Counted from the stretch's first letter, positions 21,683 to 34,530 are shown. The stretch: 64,000 bases of DNA from Nemophila menziesii (GCA_029959085.1 JARWIR010000010.1:34340731-34404730); one strand, 5' to 3'. Notes: generated from the sequence alone by a model not told the origin. Program-made: numbers and translations.

Positions 21683-23767
21683 TTAAGTATTGAATTTACC
21701 CAATTCAGCTTCCAAGCCTTCCACAAGTTGTTTAGATGGTCCAAGATTAATTGGAAGAGAAGATCTGAGCCAATTTTGAGTACAAATTAAAGCTTCAATA
21801 GTTTTAGGGGACAATGAACTTCTGAATTGATCAAGTACTCTCCCACTAGTGCTAAATGTACTTTCAGAAGCCATAGTTGAAACTGGAACAGCCAACACAT
21901 GTTTGGCTAGTTGGGCCAACACTTTAAACCTCATTGCATTACTTTTCCACCAATTTAAAATGTCAAAATTAGAAGTCATCTCTTCTATATCTTCTTTTAG
22001 ATACTTATCTAATTCAGATGCTTTAGAGGGGTGTTTCTCAGCCATGATAGTTTGAAATCTACCACCAAGAACACAAGGAGTTTCAATTGTACTTGTAGTT
22101 GAACTTCCCACTTCACCACTAGATGAACTAGTAGGAGCAGCAGTTTTGTCATACACTTTAAACATCCTTGATAAAGCATCTCTAACCTTGGTAAGCAATA
22201 TTTCACTTTCAGCTGGTGTATACATAAAACTAAAATAGCATTGTAAGTATTGCATTTTTTTCCTTGGATCTAAAACAACTGCCACATAGAGAATAATGTT
22301 GATACTATTAACTCCCCAGTATATATTGAACTTTTTTTTCATCTCAGTTGCAATTTTACTAAGTACTGGATTTTCATTTTCACACAATTCTACTATTTTT
22401 TCCCAAATTCTCACTATTTCATTAAAGAAGAGATTTGTTGTAACAAATAAAGTACCACTGAATTTCTTAGTGAAATGTAGAACAATTTCAGAAACTCAAC
22501 AAAACACCTCGCATTTTTCCAATCAATTAAGTTTGGAGGATTTCTTAAAGCATCTTTAAAGTATGTTGTATAAAAAGAATCATCCACTTTCTTTCGCGCA
22601 AATACAGTTTCGAATTTTTCAGCACACTCAAGCATTTTATAAGTAAATTCCATCTCGTAGGGTCATCAAGGCACAAGTTGGATTTACATTCAACCCCACA
22701 CAAAGTCACAAAACCTTTAAAAGCTCTAAATCTTGAAGGAGAACCTCTAACATATTTAACTGCCTCTCGTATATTTTTTATACAAGCTTCTAACTCAACC
22801 ATACCCTCTTTTACAATAAGATTCAAAATGTGAGCGCAACACCTAACATGAAGAAATTCATGTTTAAGAAGAGATTCTGGTTTTTCCCCTGCACCTTTCA
22901 CCAAATACTTAATTGTCACAGTGTTAGAAGAAGCATTATCAACTTTCAAAGTAAGATATGAATTGATATTCCAATCCATAAAAATTGCTTATACTTTTCT
23001 ACCAATTGTTTCACCTTTATGATCCTCAACTTTACAAAACCCTATGATTCTTTTTTTAATTTACAATTTGAATCCACATAATGGGCAGTCAAACACATAT
23101 AATTCAAGTTTTGATTAGAGGTCCGTGTATCAGTGGTCATACTAATTGTCATATTTTTCAACTCTTTTTTCAACTTAAGCTTTTCTTCTTCATATATACT
23201 CATACACTTTCGCATGATGGTCATTCTAGATGGTATAGTTTTATACTTGGGTTGCATTACATTACAAAATTTTTTTAAACCAATGTCTTCCACAAATCTA
23301 AAACTTAACTCATCTATAATGACCATTTCAGCTAGGGCCTTATTACAAGCTTCAATAGAAAACACATAAGTTCCAACTACATTCTTTCCTTCATCAGATT
23401 TCTTAAAATTTAACAAAGTTTGGCCATCTTCTGTTGGAGGATAAAAGGGATATTTTAGGCATCTTTTAAGCTTAATGTGATTATTCATATTAGTTGTACC
23501 ATGCTTTCTAGAATTAGCTGCATATGAATGTTCACAATATTTACAAACTGATCTTATACTACCATCTTCATAAGTAATAACTTCAAAGTGTTTCCAACAA
23601 TCAGAGGTTTCTTTCATAGCTTTTTTAGGGACATGGGGTAAACTACTAGAGGTGCGAGTGCGAGTGTTAAGAGTATCAGAAGAGTTACCAACAGGTGTTT
23701 GATCAACACCTTGAGTGGGTTGTATAGTAAGATCAATGATGGATTCAGAATCATCCTCCATACTCAT
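21683..23767 (-). pseudogene. hAT transposase (BED finger, RICESLEEPER-like), broken
   Basis: The start ATG is at 23765-23767, two codons after a likely splice acceptor (TTTTTGTTGCAG), suggesting a 5'-UTR intron. Domains in order: an acidic N-terminus; a BED zinc finger (CWKHFEV, SVCKYCEHSYAANSRKHGT, NHIKLKRC, about residues 55-115); the RNase H-like catalytic core (MTISMTTDTRTS, then VDNASSNT, then HVRCCAHILNLIVKEG); a DUF4413-like region (CYFSFMY); and the hAT dimerisation domain (DILNWWKSN, PVSTMASESTFSTSGRVLDQ). Frames change near 23045 (KLKKRIIGFCKVEDHKGETI is in another frame, then a stop), near 22650 and near 22420. At least three lesions make it inactive. Confidence 0.88.
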
Positions 23768-24277
23768 TAATCTGCAACAAAAATAACAAATCAAAAAATT
23801 AATTAGTAATAATCATAAACTATAAAAATAAAGTAATCTATTTTCGAAAATCATTTACAATAAGCTAGATCTTCAACTTGATTACAAGAATTGAAGAAGA
23901 GAAGAATGATAGAAGAGATTGAAGATTCATACCTGGAAAAGGGGGTTTTGAAGAACACGAAACCCTATCTCGACCATTTATACAAATCCAGAAAACCCCA
24001 TATAACAGTAACTCATTAACCATAGCATAAAAAGTATTAACCATGGCTTAATCGATTAACCATGGTAAGCTCGTAAATCGGAGGCGATAGACATCATTGT
24101 AGAAGTCACGAACAATAAATGCGGACCTCAAAGGTTGTTGTAAACCCTCTAAATAATTAATGCGGAGTACAAAAGGAGCCATGGAGAGACGGCGATGGAT
24201 GGGTGAAGGGATGGGTTTCAGAGAGTAGCGAAGAGAGAAGGTGAAAAGGCTAGGGTTTAGCCCCCTTTTCGTGTAAA

Positions 24278-24384
<107 letters not shown>

Positions 24385-24651
24385 AGCGTCTGAGAGAAGT
24401 AAAAAATGAGGTAAGTTATGTTTACCCACCTCTTATATATCACATATATAAAAAAAAATTAATGGGCTATTTTTGCGGTTTGGACCAGGTACCCGCGGTT
24501 TGGGCTTTTCCCAAACCGAGAACAACCCATATCCACCAAAAAATTGTTTTGGGCCCATCCCAACCCATGGTTTGTGCAGGTTGATTTTTTGGGTTGGGTT
24601 GGGTATGTTTTGTGCGGTTTCGTGGTTTTCGTGTGCATCCCTAGTACCTAT

Positions 24652-25010
24652 GCGATCCTGAATCCAATTACCATCTAGAAACTAAATAGTTCCTCCAAAA
24701 TTTTCATCAATTGCACATGGTAACTCTAACAAGTTGTTTTCAAATATATCCTGCAACTGCTCTCACTTTACAAAAGTGGTCAAGTCCCCCTCTAACGCCA
24801 TGACTTTGGGGTAATCTTGTTTCCTTGACTTCTCATCATTGTATCGGAGTATCCTAACATCCAAATACCTAAGAGATGCACACTTAACACACAAATTACG
24901 CATACAAGCTCTAAAAGTAACATAAAAATCGAAACTAGATATAAAAAAACATAAAATATCAAATAATAAGAAAAAATCCAACTAGGTCATAAATACCTCT
25001 AAAAAATGTC
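24652..25010 (-). mobile_element. Gypsy LTR, part 2 (beyond the hAT insertion)
   Basis: Deleting the hAT element and one target-site copy rejoins AATCATGAACCGCTA with GTACCTATGCGATCC. The flank therefore continues the same sequence. The outer LTR end is not sharply visible, so the end coordinate is approximate. Confidence 0.5.
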
Positions 25011-25715
25011 TGGTGACTAGATTAATCTATCACGTAAAAGTAGACATTAGTGGGACATGAAGGAGGAGTCAAGGTGTTGCATCAATGGTTCTCCATCACA
25101 AAGGATCAACTTGTTGCTTGTGAGGTAAAAAGTGGTGAGTTTCATGCTTTATATAAATCACATTATTATATTTTTCGCCGCTGAAAACTTGATTAAATAT
25201 TGTGTGGAACTCTTGTTTTATTTCCAGACATGTTATCATTGTAGATGACAATACAAAAAAGAAAACACTACAACGCGTCAATATCGTCCTGCTTCCACCA
25301 AAAATCATTACCCTTTCCACTCCACGGTACCACTGTTAAATGAATCCTCCCTTCTTCAGTTTTGTATATGTGTTCAATTGAGATCATAAGTCTACAAATT
25401 TTATAATTATCATATTATTAGACCCTAAATATTATAATAAAAAAAGACTAAAACATATAATTAAATATATATATATGTATATATAAATATAAGAATATTA
25501 TTTCTTCTTGATCAAATCATTCTTAAAATATATGTCAGGTATTATTCTAGACTAATTCGCAACATAAACCAGCAATAAAAAGACCCGTTAAGAAAAATTT
25601 ATTTTAGAGTTAAAATGATATTTTTGATAAAAATTAAAATATTAGTTAGGTATATTAAAAAATATCTTAACTTTTAAATACCTTTTTTTTTTAAAACATA
25701 GAGATAATCCTCTAA
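25011..25715. other. AT-rich spacer
   Basis: No gene recognised. A run of A/T dinucleotides lies at 25465-25490. Confidence 0.4.
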
Positions 25716-26021
25716 GGTGTACCTATTGGATTCGATTTATGGCTTCTGGGTATCCAAGGTTTAAAAAGTAACAAATCAGTACCCAAGGTTTTAATTTGTG
25801 CATTCCATTAGTACCCACCATCAGTTTCTTCATTAAGTGTCACGTGGTACATACGTGGCACTTGCGCCAAATGGAAAATAATTCACACACGCGCCACGTG
25901 ACACTTAACGGCGAAACTGACGGTGGATACTAACGAAATACACAAATTGAGGTACCGATTTGTCATTTTTTAAACTTTGGATACCCAAAAGTCAAATTTT
26001 AAAACGTTGGGTACCCACGTG
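25716..26021. mobile_element. Foldback MITE-like element, ~306 bp
   Basis: Nearly the whole element is one inverted repeat. GGGTATCCAAGGTTTAAAAA near 25748 pairs with TTTTTTAAACTTTGGATACC near 25966. AAATCAGTACC pairs with GGTACCGATTT, and AAGTGTCACGTGG pairs with CCACGTGACACTT near the centre. The arms are about 140 bp with a loop of about 30 bp. No coding capacity. The central CACGTGG motifs are G-box/ABRE-like. The superfamily is not assigned because no clean target duplication was found. Confidence 0.8.
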
Positions 26022-26680
26022 TATTTTTTCCAAAAACATATATCCAATGATTCTCCTAAAAATGTAAATCACTTTTAAAAATCTAGATAAATTTTAAATT
26101 TTTCTGGAAAAATAAACACAAAGTCAAAGTTAAACAATTTAAGGGTCTTTCTTAAAAAAAATTGAAATTCAAGGACCAATATAGAAAATGACTAATAGAA
26201 AACCATTTAAGAATTGTACTAAAACAGAAGTCATGCAAATAAGTTCATCACAAGGCTTTCCTGTCTATATTGGGTAAAAATGAGCTGGACCAAAATCTAA
26301 CACTAGATAAGTTACCTAATATATCATCATTTCCTTTTAGTTTCAGTCCCCACATCCAAACTTCATATCCGTATACAGTTAGTTTGTTATCATATATCAA
26401 CAACAACCTTCGCTTTACATCACTTTACAGCTCAATCTCTTTCGCTATCACATGCAAATATCATCATATACCTCATAACTCAACGACAAAAGCATCACAA
26501 AATCAATCGAAAAACTATTTAACCAATAACGATCTAAAATTCTTGTAGTGAACTCACATAAAAAACAAAATTCTACAAAAGTACAATCCAAATGAACAAA
26601 CAAAATAGCATTATGAGAATACTAAAATAAAATAAAATAAAATAAAAACATTGTTGTCAATTAACATAAATTAAATTTGT
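26022..26680. other. 3' flank and probable 3' UTR of the F-box/kelch gene
   Basis: On the minus strand, AT-rich sequence with five AAAAT/TTTTA pentamers at 26624-26648 follows the stop codon. A plus-strand open frame at 26270-26548 has no family resemblance and is not called. Confidence 0.45.
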
Positions 26681-27808
26681 TCAACAACCCATAACGGCAC
26701 AATTATAAACAAAAACACCCGCATGATCTTTCACACCAATAACTTTCCAATCAAGAAACCCATTTTTCACTTCCGATTTCGGACACCAAGAATTCAAAAA
26801 AATCGCTTCACCTTCGGGACCCCTTTGACCACCCACAACAAGAAGTTTACCCCCAAATGCTTTAAAAGCGAAACCCCAACCATTCGATGAGTCAGCCCTA
26901 ACCGGTAATCTCCCCAATACATACCATTCATTACTCCTCTTATCATATTTTTTAACCATATTAGTCAAATACTCAACCGCGTATAATTCATTATCCACTA
27001 CCGCGACAAGTGGAGGCGCTTGTGCCGCTTTATTAACATTCGGATACATCCCTTCAATTTTCCTCCATTTTCTTGTCTTCAAATCAAATTCCTCACCACA
27101 AGTTAAAGAATCCGTCGCGTTTTTCATCCCACCAATCACGTAAAATTTCTCGTCCATGAAAAAACCCGAACATAACCTTCGCGGAACATGCATGTTAGGT
27201 AATTTTTCCCAATTCCCAACCGAAGAATCGTATAACTCCGCGAAATTCGAAACGTTACCGTTTTTATCGCTTCCTCCCGCTATAATCGCGACGGAACCGA
27301 AACTACCCGACGCGAATAAACAACGCGGATTATTCATCGCTACACATTTTACCCAATTACAAGTCACCAAACTATACTTCCATATCGCGAATCCGAATAA
27401 TTCGCGACCAAATACTAATAATTCATGCCCCACGGCTAATGATTCTTTATCCGCGTAATTAAAACAATCATCACACGGAATTTTTGGTAATCTCATCCAT
27501 TTTTTCCTAAACGGATCGAAAGCTTCCCAACCTCTAGGATCACAAACCATGTAAACCCAATGTTCTATTACACGCATTTGTCTACGTAATTCATATAAAT
27601 ACCCGGTTTTAATTAGTGTATTGAACTTTAAATTGAGACAAGCTAAAGAAGCGTAATCTGATCGGCTAGCCCAAGCGAGACATGTTAGTGTGATGTCATC
27701 GTGTAAACCAGGAAGAAATGAATCGCTTGATTTGGATTTATTAATCTCTTCGTCTTCTTTACCTAACAACTTATTAAAGAGCAATCTTTTCGATGTTTGA
27801 GAATCCAT
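26681..27808 (-). CDS. F-box/kelch-repeat protein
   Basis: An intact 375-aa single-exon frame. The F-box lies at about residues 28-75 ([20 protein letters not shown]...[21 protein letters not shown]). It would bind an ASK/SKP1 adaptor of an SCF ubiquitin ligase. It is followed by [20 protein letters not shown], the family signature of the Arabidopsis At1g14330/At1g26930/At1g74510 group. Kelch repeats fill residues 100-340, with paired glycines ([30 protein letters not shown]) and the spaced Y and W ([28 protein letters not shown]). They would form a beta-propeller for substrate binding. The length matches the family. The coding DNA is richer in CpG than its surroundings. The substrate is unknown. 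This is the only complete ordinary gene in the window. Confidence 0.93.
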   Translation of the reverse strand: MDSQTSKRLLFNKLLGKEDEEINKSKSSDSFLPGLHDDITLTCLAWASRSDYASLACLNLKFNTLIKTGYLYELRRQMRVIEHWVYMVCDPRGWEAFDPFRKKWMRLPKIPCDDCFNYADKESLAVGHELLVFGRELFGFAIWKYSLVTCNWVKCVAMNNPRCLFASGSFGSVAIIAGGSDKNGNVSNFAELYDSSVGNWEKLPNMHVPRRLCSGFFMDEKFYVIGGMKNATDSLTCGEEFDLKTRKWRKIEGMYPNVNKAAQAPPLVAVVDNELYAVEYLTNMVKKYDKRSNEWYVLGRLPVRADSSNGWGFAFKAFGGKLLVVGGQRGPEGEAIFLNSWCPKSEVKNGFLDWKVIGVKDHAGVFVYNCAVMGC

Positions 27809-28714
27809 TCCAGAAAAAAGAAAAAAAACCTTTGACTATATATTATTTAAATCAAATTCTATCTTTACACACCCTTTTTCACATATATTGATTTTATTGG
27901 ATGATGTAAAACTTAATCGCTATGAATCCATTGAAAGATTCAATCTTTTATCTCCAATAATCAACACCAAAATAAGAACTTTCTTTATGATCACCCAATA
28001 ACATATCGATCTTAGTTTCTTTAATTGAAATTAAACAGCTAATAAATCCAATAAAGCTTCAAAAATTTGATAAAATCATTATTTTTTCAGCTAATTTCTC
28101 AGTAAATTACTTGAGAAATTAGGAATATATATATAAAGATTGATAAAAGATAGCGACTTGGATCCAACCTGATTTCTCTCAGCATATCGGATCTATTCTG
28201 GACAAATTACGGTGGCCGGAGACTCGCCGGAGGTTGAGATGAAAGTAAGATAGATGCTTCAACTAGTGGAGAAGAAGGAAAGATTCGATTGTACTGATAT
28301 ACTAAGGCGACGGAGCTGGTGATTGGTCGCCGGAGAGCATCTCACCAGTTTTTTCCGGTGGATGAGAGAGAATTTGTGTTTTTCTTTTAGGAAAGAGAAA
28401 TGGAATGCTTACTAAAAAAAGGAGTATGGTCCATGTTTTATTTGTTTATCCACGTAGGAGTACTATTAAATTTCTTTCTACTTTTATTTTGTAGTAACTA
28501 GATCTTACTTTTAGTTTGGGTAATATTTTTGTTTAGTATATCCTAGTGTGAACCAAAATCTATTGCCGGTTTTCGAGAACCTCTTTTCTCTAGATCTTCA
28601 TTCTGATGTTTCGATTAGAGATGTGTTTGACAAAAAAAGAAAAATATTAAAGAGTGAAATACCATTTAATATTTTGTGACAAGTTTATTGGTAAACAATG
28701 AATAAACCAAAAGA
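27809..28714 (-). other. 5' leader and promoter region of the F-box/kelch gene
   Basis: Transcript leader and upstream sequence for the minus-strand gene. The part between about 28140 and 28400 has higher GC content and GCCGGAG/CGCCGG words, typical of a plant 5' UTR. Members of this family often have a 5'-UTR intron, and the AT-rich 27840-28130 stretch could be one. Splice sites were not fixed. Confidence 0.45.
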
Positions 28715-29610
28715 TATAAAACAACAATAGAAAATTTTGAACTTAACGTAAAATAATCTGATGACAATATTATAGTAGTGTGGACAAGTTTACTGATAAA
28801 AATGATTTGGGATGTAGTTGAGGTGTTACATTTTATTCACGGGTCGTATCCTAAAGTATGACTATTACCCCTCTATAAAGTGCATCCTCTAAACAAAGAA
28901 TTGGAGAATTGCTTAAATTGTCTAGAATAATCTTTTCTAACATAAAGGAGATTATATAGGGAGAATGATGTAAGAGCTACTCGTTTCTCTTGGTGTGTCT
29001 TAAATGAAAGGAGGATGTTGGTTTATATATCCACCAAGAGTCAACCTTAAGAGGCATTACCCACCAGCAAGAGATGAGGAGGGTGTTTGGTGGCGTTCAA
29101 GTTTGAATGTTACAAACGTTACAACCAATCAAGTTACCAGTCTCTCATAATGAACGTGTTGCATAAAAAATATGTGAAGAAATGAGTCGGCAATCAAAAA
29201 TATATTTTCAAACTTTTGGGAAAAAACGGTATAGAAATCTCTTATACATATCCATTATCAAAACTCATTTTATTTTTCTTTTTTAATTTTCTCCAACTCC
29301 TCACGACCACGCTACGTCACGTTTTGTCAGGTCGGACCGGCGATGGTGGTGCCGTGTGGGGGGTGGGGTAGGTATCCCATAAACTCCTCAATACTATAGA
29401 ATAACTCATTCTAGAAAGAAGTAAATATTTTTAATATCAAAGCTATATAAGATTATTAACCACAACCGGTATAGGATTTTATTGAAAAAATAAATATTCC
29501 TTTTGATAAAAGTGGCTCGGACACATAGAGCAAATTTTAAATTCTTTAGTCAACAACTACGACAAAATACTAAGCCATAGATAGCCATGATTCTAACAAT
29601 TCCCAACACA
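28715..29610. repeat. Dispersed ~0.9-kb repeat, copy 1
   Basis: Aligns in the same orientation with 34985-35985 over its full length, for example GTGTGGACAAGTTTACTGA / GCGTGGACAAGTTTGCTAC, GGGAGAATGATGTAAGAG, AATATATTTTCAAACTTTT and TTCTTTAGTCAAC. I estimate 70-75 percent identity. No protein coding is evident on either strand. It may be an old LTR, a promoter-type duplication or an unknown transposon. Confidence 0.8.
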
Positions 29611-29896
29611 GGGCTACCAGAAGCGAAAAGAAGGAAAAAGAAAAGATGAACCCTTGGGTAGGAAGTGAGTTAAATAGTACGTAAGTATCGATATCTTCGA
29701 TTTGAACTGACACATAATAAAGTGAGGAAACAGCCAAATCAGGTTAAGTGAACGTAATCTTGAACTTGACATTGTTCAGCTGAGACATCCACGTCACATA
29801 CTTAACTCGTGTTTCAAGCAAAAACTCTATGGTAGTGTCTTTCCACTTGTTTAGGAATGTCATGTGTATGTTCTCGTGAGTGTTCTTACAGGAAAC

Positions 29897-31038
29897 TGTT
29901 AGCCTCACCTTATTTTTATTCCCGTTTTAATATTCGATAAATCATCATTTAAACTAAAATTCATTTGGTATCACTTTTAAGGTTTTCCAAAACCCCTCAT
30001 TAGATTAGTTGTGTTAAAATCCTTGATATTAAGCTTGAGTTTCAAAAGAGCAGTATCGCGGTACACCGGACAGAAACTGTGGTACACCGCAGAGCCACGG
30101 ACCAGAGGCGCGGTGGACAGGATAGCCCGTCAGTAAGCTAATGAAAATGCGCGGTACACCGGACTGAGGCACGGACCAGGGACGCGGTGCATAGGATAGT
30201 CCGACCAGTAAGCTTGAAGTTAAGACGAACGTTTTCGCGGTGCACCGGACCATACCCGCGGTACACCGCAAGAGAGGGTTTCTGCACTATTACTAGAGGA
30301 CAAAGCTTATATCCGTTGGAGATAAAATAGATCCGTTAGATAGAAGCCTATTGACCGTTGGAATACATTTTCAGCTATAAAATGGAGCTCATTCAAGACA
30401 CAACTCAAGCCTTCCATCTACCAATCTTAAGAGCAATTAATGTTATCATTCAAGGAGGTTTCAAAGGAGCATTCAAGTCATATTCATTGTTAAGCTTCAT
30501 AGTTCATATCCACTCATTTAGGAGTTAGTTACAAAGCTTTTATAAGCACCCCTAAACACTTTTCCCTTTCCTCTTAGTTCTTGTAATAGATTAAGAGAGT
30601 AGTGTGAGCATAGGTTTTATGCTTGGTTCCTTGTGTTGGTGATAACACAAGTGTATTTCCTTCAAAGGTTTTTGAAGTGGTTGTAAAGGGTTTGTAATCT
30701 CACCCGGTTAAGAGTTACGAAGATTAGTTGAGAATCTTGCAAATCCTAAGGAGGCTTCCTTAGGTAGTGGATGTAGGGAAACCGAACCACTATACATCGT
30801 TGTGTATCGTTTTCTATCTCTACACTCTTTACATTTCCGCACTCTATATGCTTGATAAAATGCCTACATGAATAGTTTGATAATATTGTCTTTTAAGATT
30901 ATCTAGTTCTTTACAATTTAGTTTGCTGAAACAATAGGATTCAAATTAGCTTTTAATTTTATTTACTTGAAATAAAATTAGCCGATTTATTTCCATTGTC
31001 CTATTCAACCCCCCTTCTAGGACGCATATAGAATATCA
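29897..31038 (+). mobile_element. Solo LTR of the Sirevirus-type Copia family
   Basis: 1142 bp, from TGTTAGCCTCACC to GAATATCA, flanked by a perfect 5-bp target duplication GAAAC (29892-29896 and 31039-31043). It is the reverse complement of the LTRs at 52254-53404 and 58697-59847. The intact duplication shows one insertion followed by LTR-LTR recombination that removed the interior. It carries the GC-rich near-palindrome cluster in U3 (30055-30275) and a TATA box at 30376. Confidence 0.95.
30376..30382 (+). promoter_or_regulatory. TATA box of the solo LTR
   Basis: TATAAAA lies about 480 bases into the LTR, downstream of the near-palindrome cluster. The equivalent in the full-length element is TATAAAT on the minus strand. 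U3 would end roughly 30 bases further on. Confidence 0.6.
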
Positions 31039-31043
31039 GAAAC

Positions 31044-31599
31044 AACACATGTTTTTTATAGAAGACGGTTTCCAACTTCACACTCGCATAAGTGATTTTT
31101 CCAAAAACCTATACACATAGTAGACTACCCTCTTGGATTTTGAAATCACTAAGAGATATGAAGCTCAACCTCAATCTTTGATGTCTCGTCTTTTTATATA
31201 TATTTTAATACTACCAAGACATCATTTTGTGGTTGGGTTGTGATTAAAAATAGTGATTTATCCCGTATGGAACGTTTTCTTAGCTATTATATGAGATTAT
31301 TCGTGTTTTAGAGAAATTTGAGGTAGTATGTGTTTTGATTGTGTGGCTCTAAAAATATAGAGGATACAAGGGGGTTAAGGATGAGATAGGGATTCAAGAA
31401 GTTAAGACCCAATATGAGTGGAATCGAGATTTGAGACAAGACGAGAAGTAAAAAAGATACTAAAAAAATGGATTCATCCACTTATAAAAATTATGATAAT
31501 TAATTGGTAATGAATATGATCATGAACTTTAGGCATGAAATATATCTTGGATTCTAGTACACGTGATAAGAAACGACAACTAATTCTGAGTTAAGATGA
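31044..31599. other. Spacer after the solo LTR
   Basis: No gene recognised. No clear repeat relation to the rest of the window. Confidence 0.35.
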
Positions 31600-32620
31600 G
31601 AAAGTTATGAACATTTTGGCAAGAGGGCTAGAGTTTTCCAGTTTTAGTAAAGAATTCCACTAACCACTTTTGACCCAAATTTTGGACCCATTAGTTAAAC
31701 CTTCGAATTTTATTAGTATATAATAGTAGTTTTAGTTTTTTGGACATGCTTTTTTTACTTTTTTTATTTTATAGCAAGAGAGAGCATAAGAGAACAAAGC
31801 AAGAAGCAAAAACAACATAATTTTGATTCATTCTTTCCTTCTAAGCTTTTTATTATGTCTTAATCTTTACTTAATTTTATTTTAAATATGAGTATGAGAT
31901 AAATATCTTATTAGTTTGGGATATATAAATTGTGAACCCTAAAGATAACTATGCATTTTTTTTTTAATATTAGGATCTTTTTTAGATTGAAATGATTTGT
32001 GCTTATTTTTCATTGGTTTATTTTCTTGATTTATTTTGAGTTTCTTATGAATGGACACATAAATTATAGTACTTAGATTATTAGTTACACCATGACAGGG
32101 GATTAATAGTTGGTTATAGATATAATTGTGTGAAATTATCTTAAGAACCGGAAAGCCTAGATAATTTACATAGACAGTATTAGGGGATCATTTGGGAGAG
32201 ACTTCTATATTTAGAAAGTAGCCTTTATTTACCCTAACGGGACATAGGTGGACTTTAGAATCCCGGTTAATGTGAAAAATACCAAATTTTCCTTTAGTCA
32301 AGTAATTGTTATAGCTGTAAATTCAGTGAGTATAGACATTTCAAGCTACCTTATCTACTCAGTTTATACCCTCTTTAATTTATTTTACTTTCATTATCAT
32401 ATTTAATTAGTTTGTAACTTAGATTTGGATATAGTCATAAAAATCCATCCTTCTGTATTTTACTTTTAGAATTATAATTATCCTTATATCTAGGTAAAAG
32501 GATATAATTAATCATCAAATCCTTATGGATACAATTTTATATAGTTTTTATATTACTTTGCAACATGTACACTTGCGGGGAGTATTCTCATATTGTTGAT
32601 TTTATATCACACTCTAGGAT
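31600..32620 (+). mobile_element. Gypsy (Athila-like) LTR remnant
   Basis: It holds an AGAGAGCATAAGAGAACAAA leader-like stretch near 31780, a block ACCCTAACGGGACATAG...GAATCCCGGTTAATG (32230-32275), and TGTACACTTGCGGGG near 32565. The last two have counterparts, on the opposite strand, in the LTR at 19222-20386. The boundaries are approximate. No PBS or internal region follows, so it is a fragment or a decayed solo LTR. Confidence 0.5.
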
Positions 32621-32634
32621 CTACTAGTTTATGT

Positions 32635-33045
32635 TGGTGAATTCGTCAAGTTCGTCATCACTAGGAACACCTTATTAGGCTATGAATTCATTTAAGATAA
32701 AAGTGTTAACCATAAATTCATTAAGTCTATTATAACTGAGATCGCCTCTCTTAGGCTATGAATTCTTTAAAGTAAAACTCAACCTTAATAGATTCATCAA
32801 GTCTGTTATCACAAGGACCACCCACCCTGGCTATGAATTCATTAAGATTAAACCCCATACTTAATTTAATATTCGGTGAATTCATCAAGTCTAATATCAC
32901 AAGGAACACCCACTTAGGCTACAAATTCATTAAGAGTAAAACTCAACCTTAATACACTAATCGGTGACTTCATCAAGTCCAATCTCACAAATACCACCCA
33001 CTTAGTCTATGATATAATTAAGAGTAAAACTCAAACTTGATCAAC
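32635..33045. repeat. Minisatellite, five ~80-bp units
   Basis: Five imperfect tandem copies of a unit starting GGTGAATTCATCAAGTCTAA. The unit contains CACAAGGAACACCCACTTAG and GCTATGAATTCATTAAGAGT, then AAAACTCAACCTTAATA. Units 3-5 are the best preserved. It directly follows the Gypsy-like LTR, so it may be part of that element's leader. Confidence 0.85.
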
Positions 33046-33590
33046 ACTACGATGTATGATAGAAATGGGAATGTAGTGCACCAAACCTTCTCTTATTCAA
33101 CCAATTGACTCTAGCCCCATCCCTCTCAACCTCTCTAAGACCACTACCCTAGTTAAACCATTCTTGTGGGTAAACCCTTGAATTATATAGTCTAACCTTG
33201 AATTTTCCTATTGAATTATCATGTTTCAGATTTTCTTTAGAATTTTACTTGTTACTAATTAATTTACTACCAATAGGCAAATTTGTTAAACCCTAGGTGT
33301 GATTTGGCATAGTAGATTCTATTTCACCATTAATTACTTCTTTCTAAAAATACATCTACTGATTGTATAGACCCATCAAACGTCTTAAGAACTTCCTTAA
33401 TAAGTGATTATGCTACTAACTCTTCACTTCGTATATCTATGGGGAAGTACTCAGTGATGAAGAAAGTGATAAAGTCTAGTCCAAAACTAGACTTTATTCT
33501 ACGCATCTAGCTACTTATGGGTTCATTATCAAGGATAAACTCATAACTAATGGATGACAGTCTAGAAGGTGTATAATCACTAGCATGCAT
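33046..33590. other. Unassigned DNA between minisatellite and Copia relic
   Basis: No gene recognised. The right part may be further-decayed pol of the adjacent Copia relic, but I could not confirm a reading. Confidence 0.3.
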
Positions 33591-34530
33591 ATCAGTCTTA
33601 GCGGGTTAGTTATTACTAGTAGTCTAGCAAGCATAATAACAAAAGAAGAAGTGTTATCTTTTAAAGGAAAAATATCCTAGATAGTATTTATGCATCTCTA
33701 GATTCACATATATAGGTTATCACATAAGGATTTGAATCTATATGTAACGCCTTCCTATAATGATAGAATATATAGTTTTAGGTCTGATGTTGACTTTCTC
33801 AAAATCAGGTAGGTCAAACTTGGCCAACCAGATTCTTAAGTATCTCAGGCTAGGTAAAATACTTATCCATAATTCATGGGTTTTATCTAATATCTTATGG
33901 AGTAATTTTTTTAACACATAATAAGTTGATAAGACCTCTTTCCCCATATTTAGGCAACCCTTAACGTATTAATATGGCATTTATCATATTTAAGAGATAT
34001 ATTCTTTCTTTTAGTTATGCAATTATATTGAGGTGTGTGAGGGTCCTAAGTTCAGGTACAATCTTATTCATTTCAAAAAATATCTTTAGAAAGTTGGAAC
34101 AGTAATTTTCTGCCCCTAACTCTCTTGATTTTCTATTAAGTTGGTTTTAGACTTTAGATTTATTTTTAACACAAATTTTTTGTTTTGTCTTTAGGAGGTA
34201 AATAACTTGTGTACCTAGAGTATATCCTCTCTACTAACAAATATTGTTCAAAACTCCAGCTAATTCATAAAATACTAATTCTAACAACTGGGACTCTTAG
34301 AGGCCACATATTCAAAAGGTTTTCTAACATGTTTATCCTTCTACGCATATTTACATTTGAAAAAGTTATCAAGTATGCTAGTAGGTGTAAATTCAAATCC
34401 ATTTAGCCTTTTAATATGGTTAAAAGTTTTGTGTCAAATATTACCATGCCACATATCAATAAACTCATAAACATAAGCATAATTAGATTCATATTAATTT
34501 ATAAAAAGTGTTTAAATTGAAGGGATCACC
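33591..34530 (-). mobile_element. Copia pol relic (pre-integrase to integrase C-terminus)
   Basis: Minus-strand translation recovers, in order, WHGNI near 34480 (pre-integrase WHxRLGH) and KHVRKPFEYV near 34320 (zinc-binding end, KxxRKPF). Then come HELWISILPSLRYLRIWLAK near 33850 and DFEKVNIRPKTIYSIIIG near 33770 (integrase C-terminal module). Stops occur every 20-40 codons. About half of the integrase core is missing between 33950 and 34200. The lineage differs from both full-length Copia elements here. Confidence 0.7.

Noticed and set aside
32580..33045. CRISPR-like array
   Set aside because: Regular repeats, but units are ~80 bases with no short conserved repeat plus variable spacer pattern, and the genome is a plant. 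It is a minisatellite.
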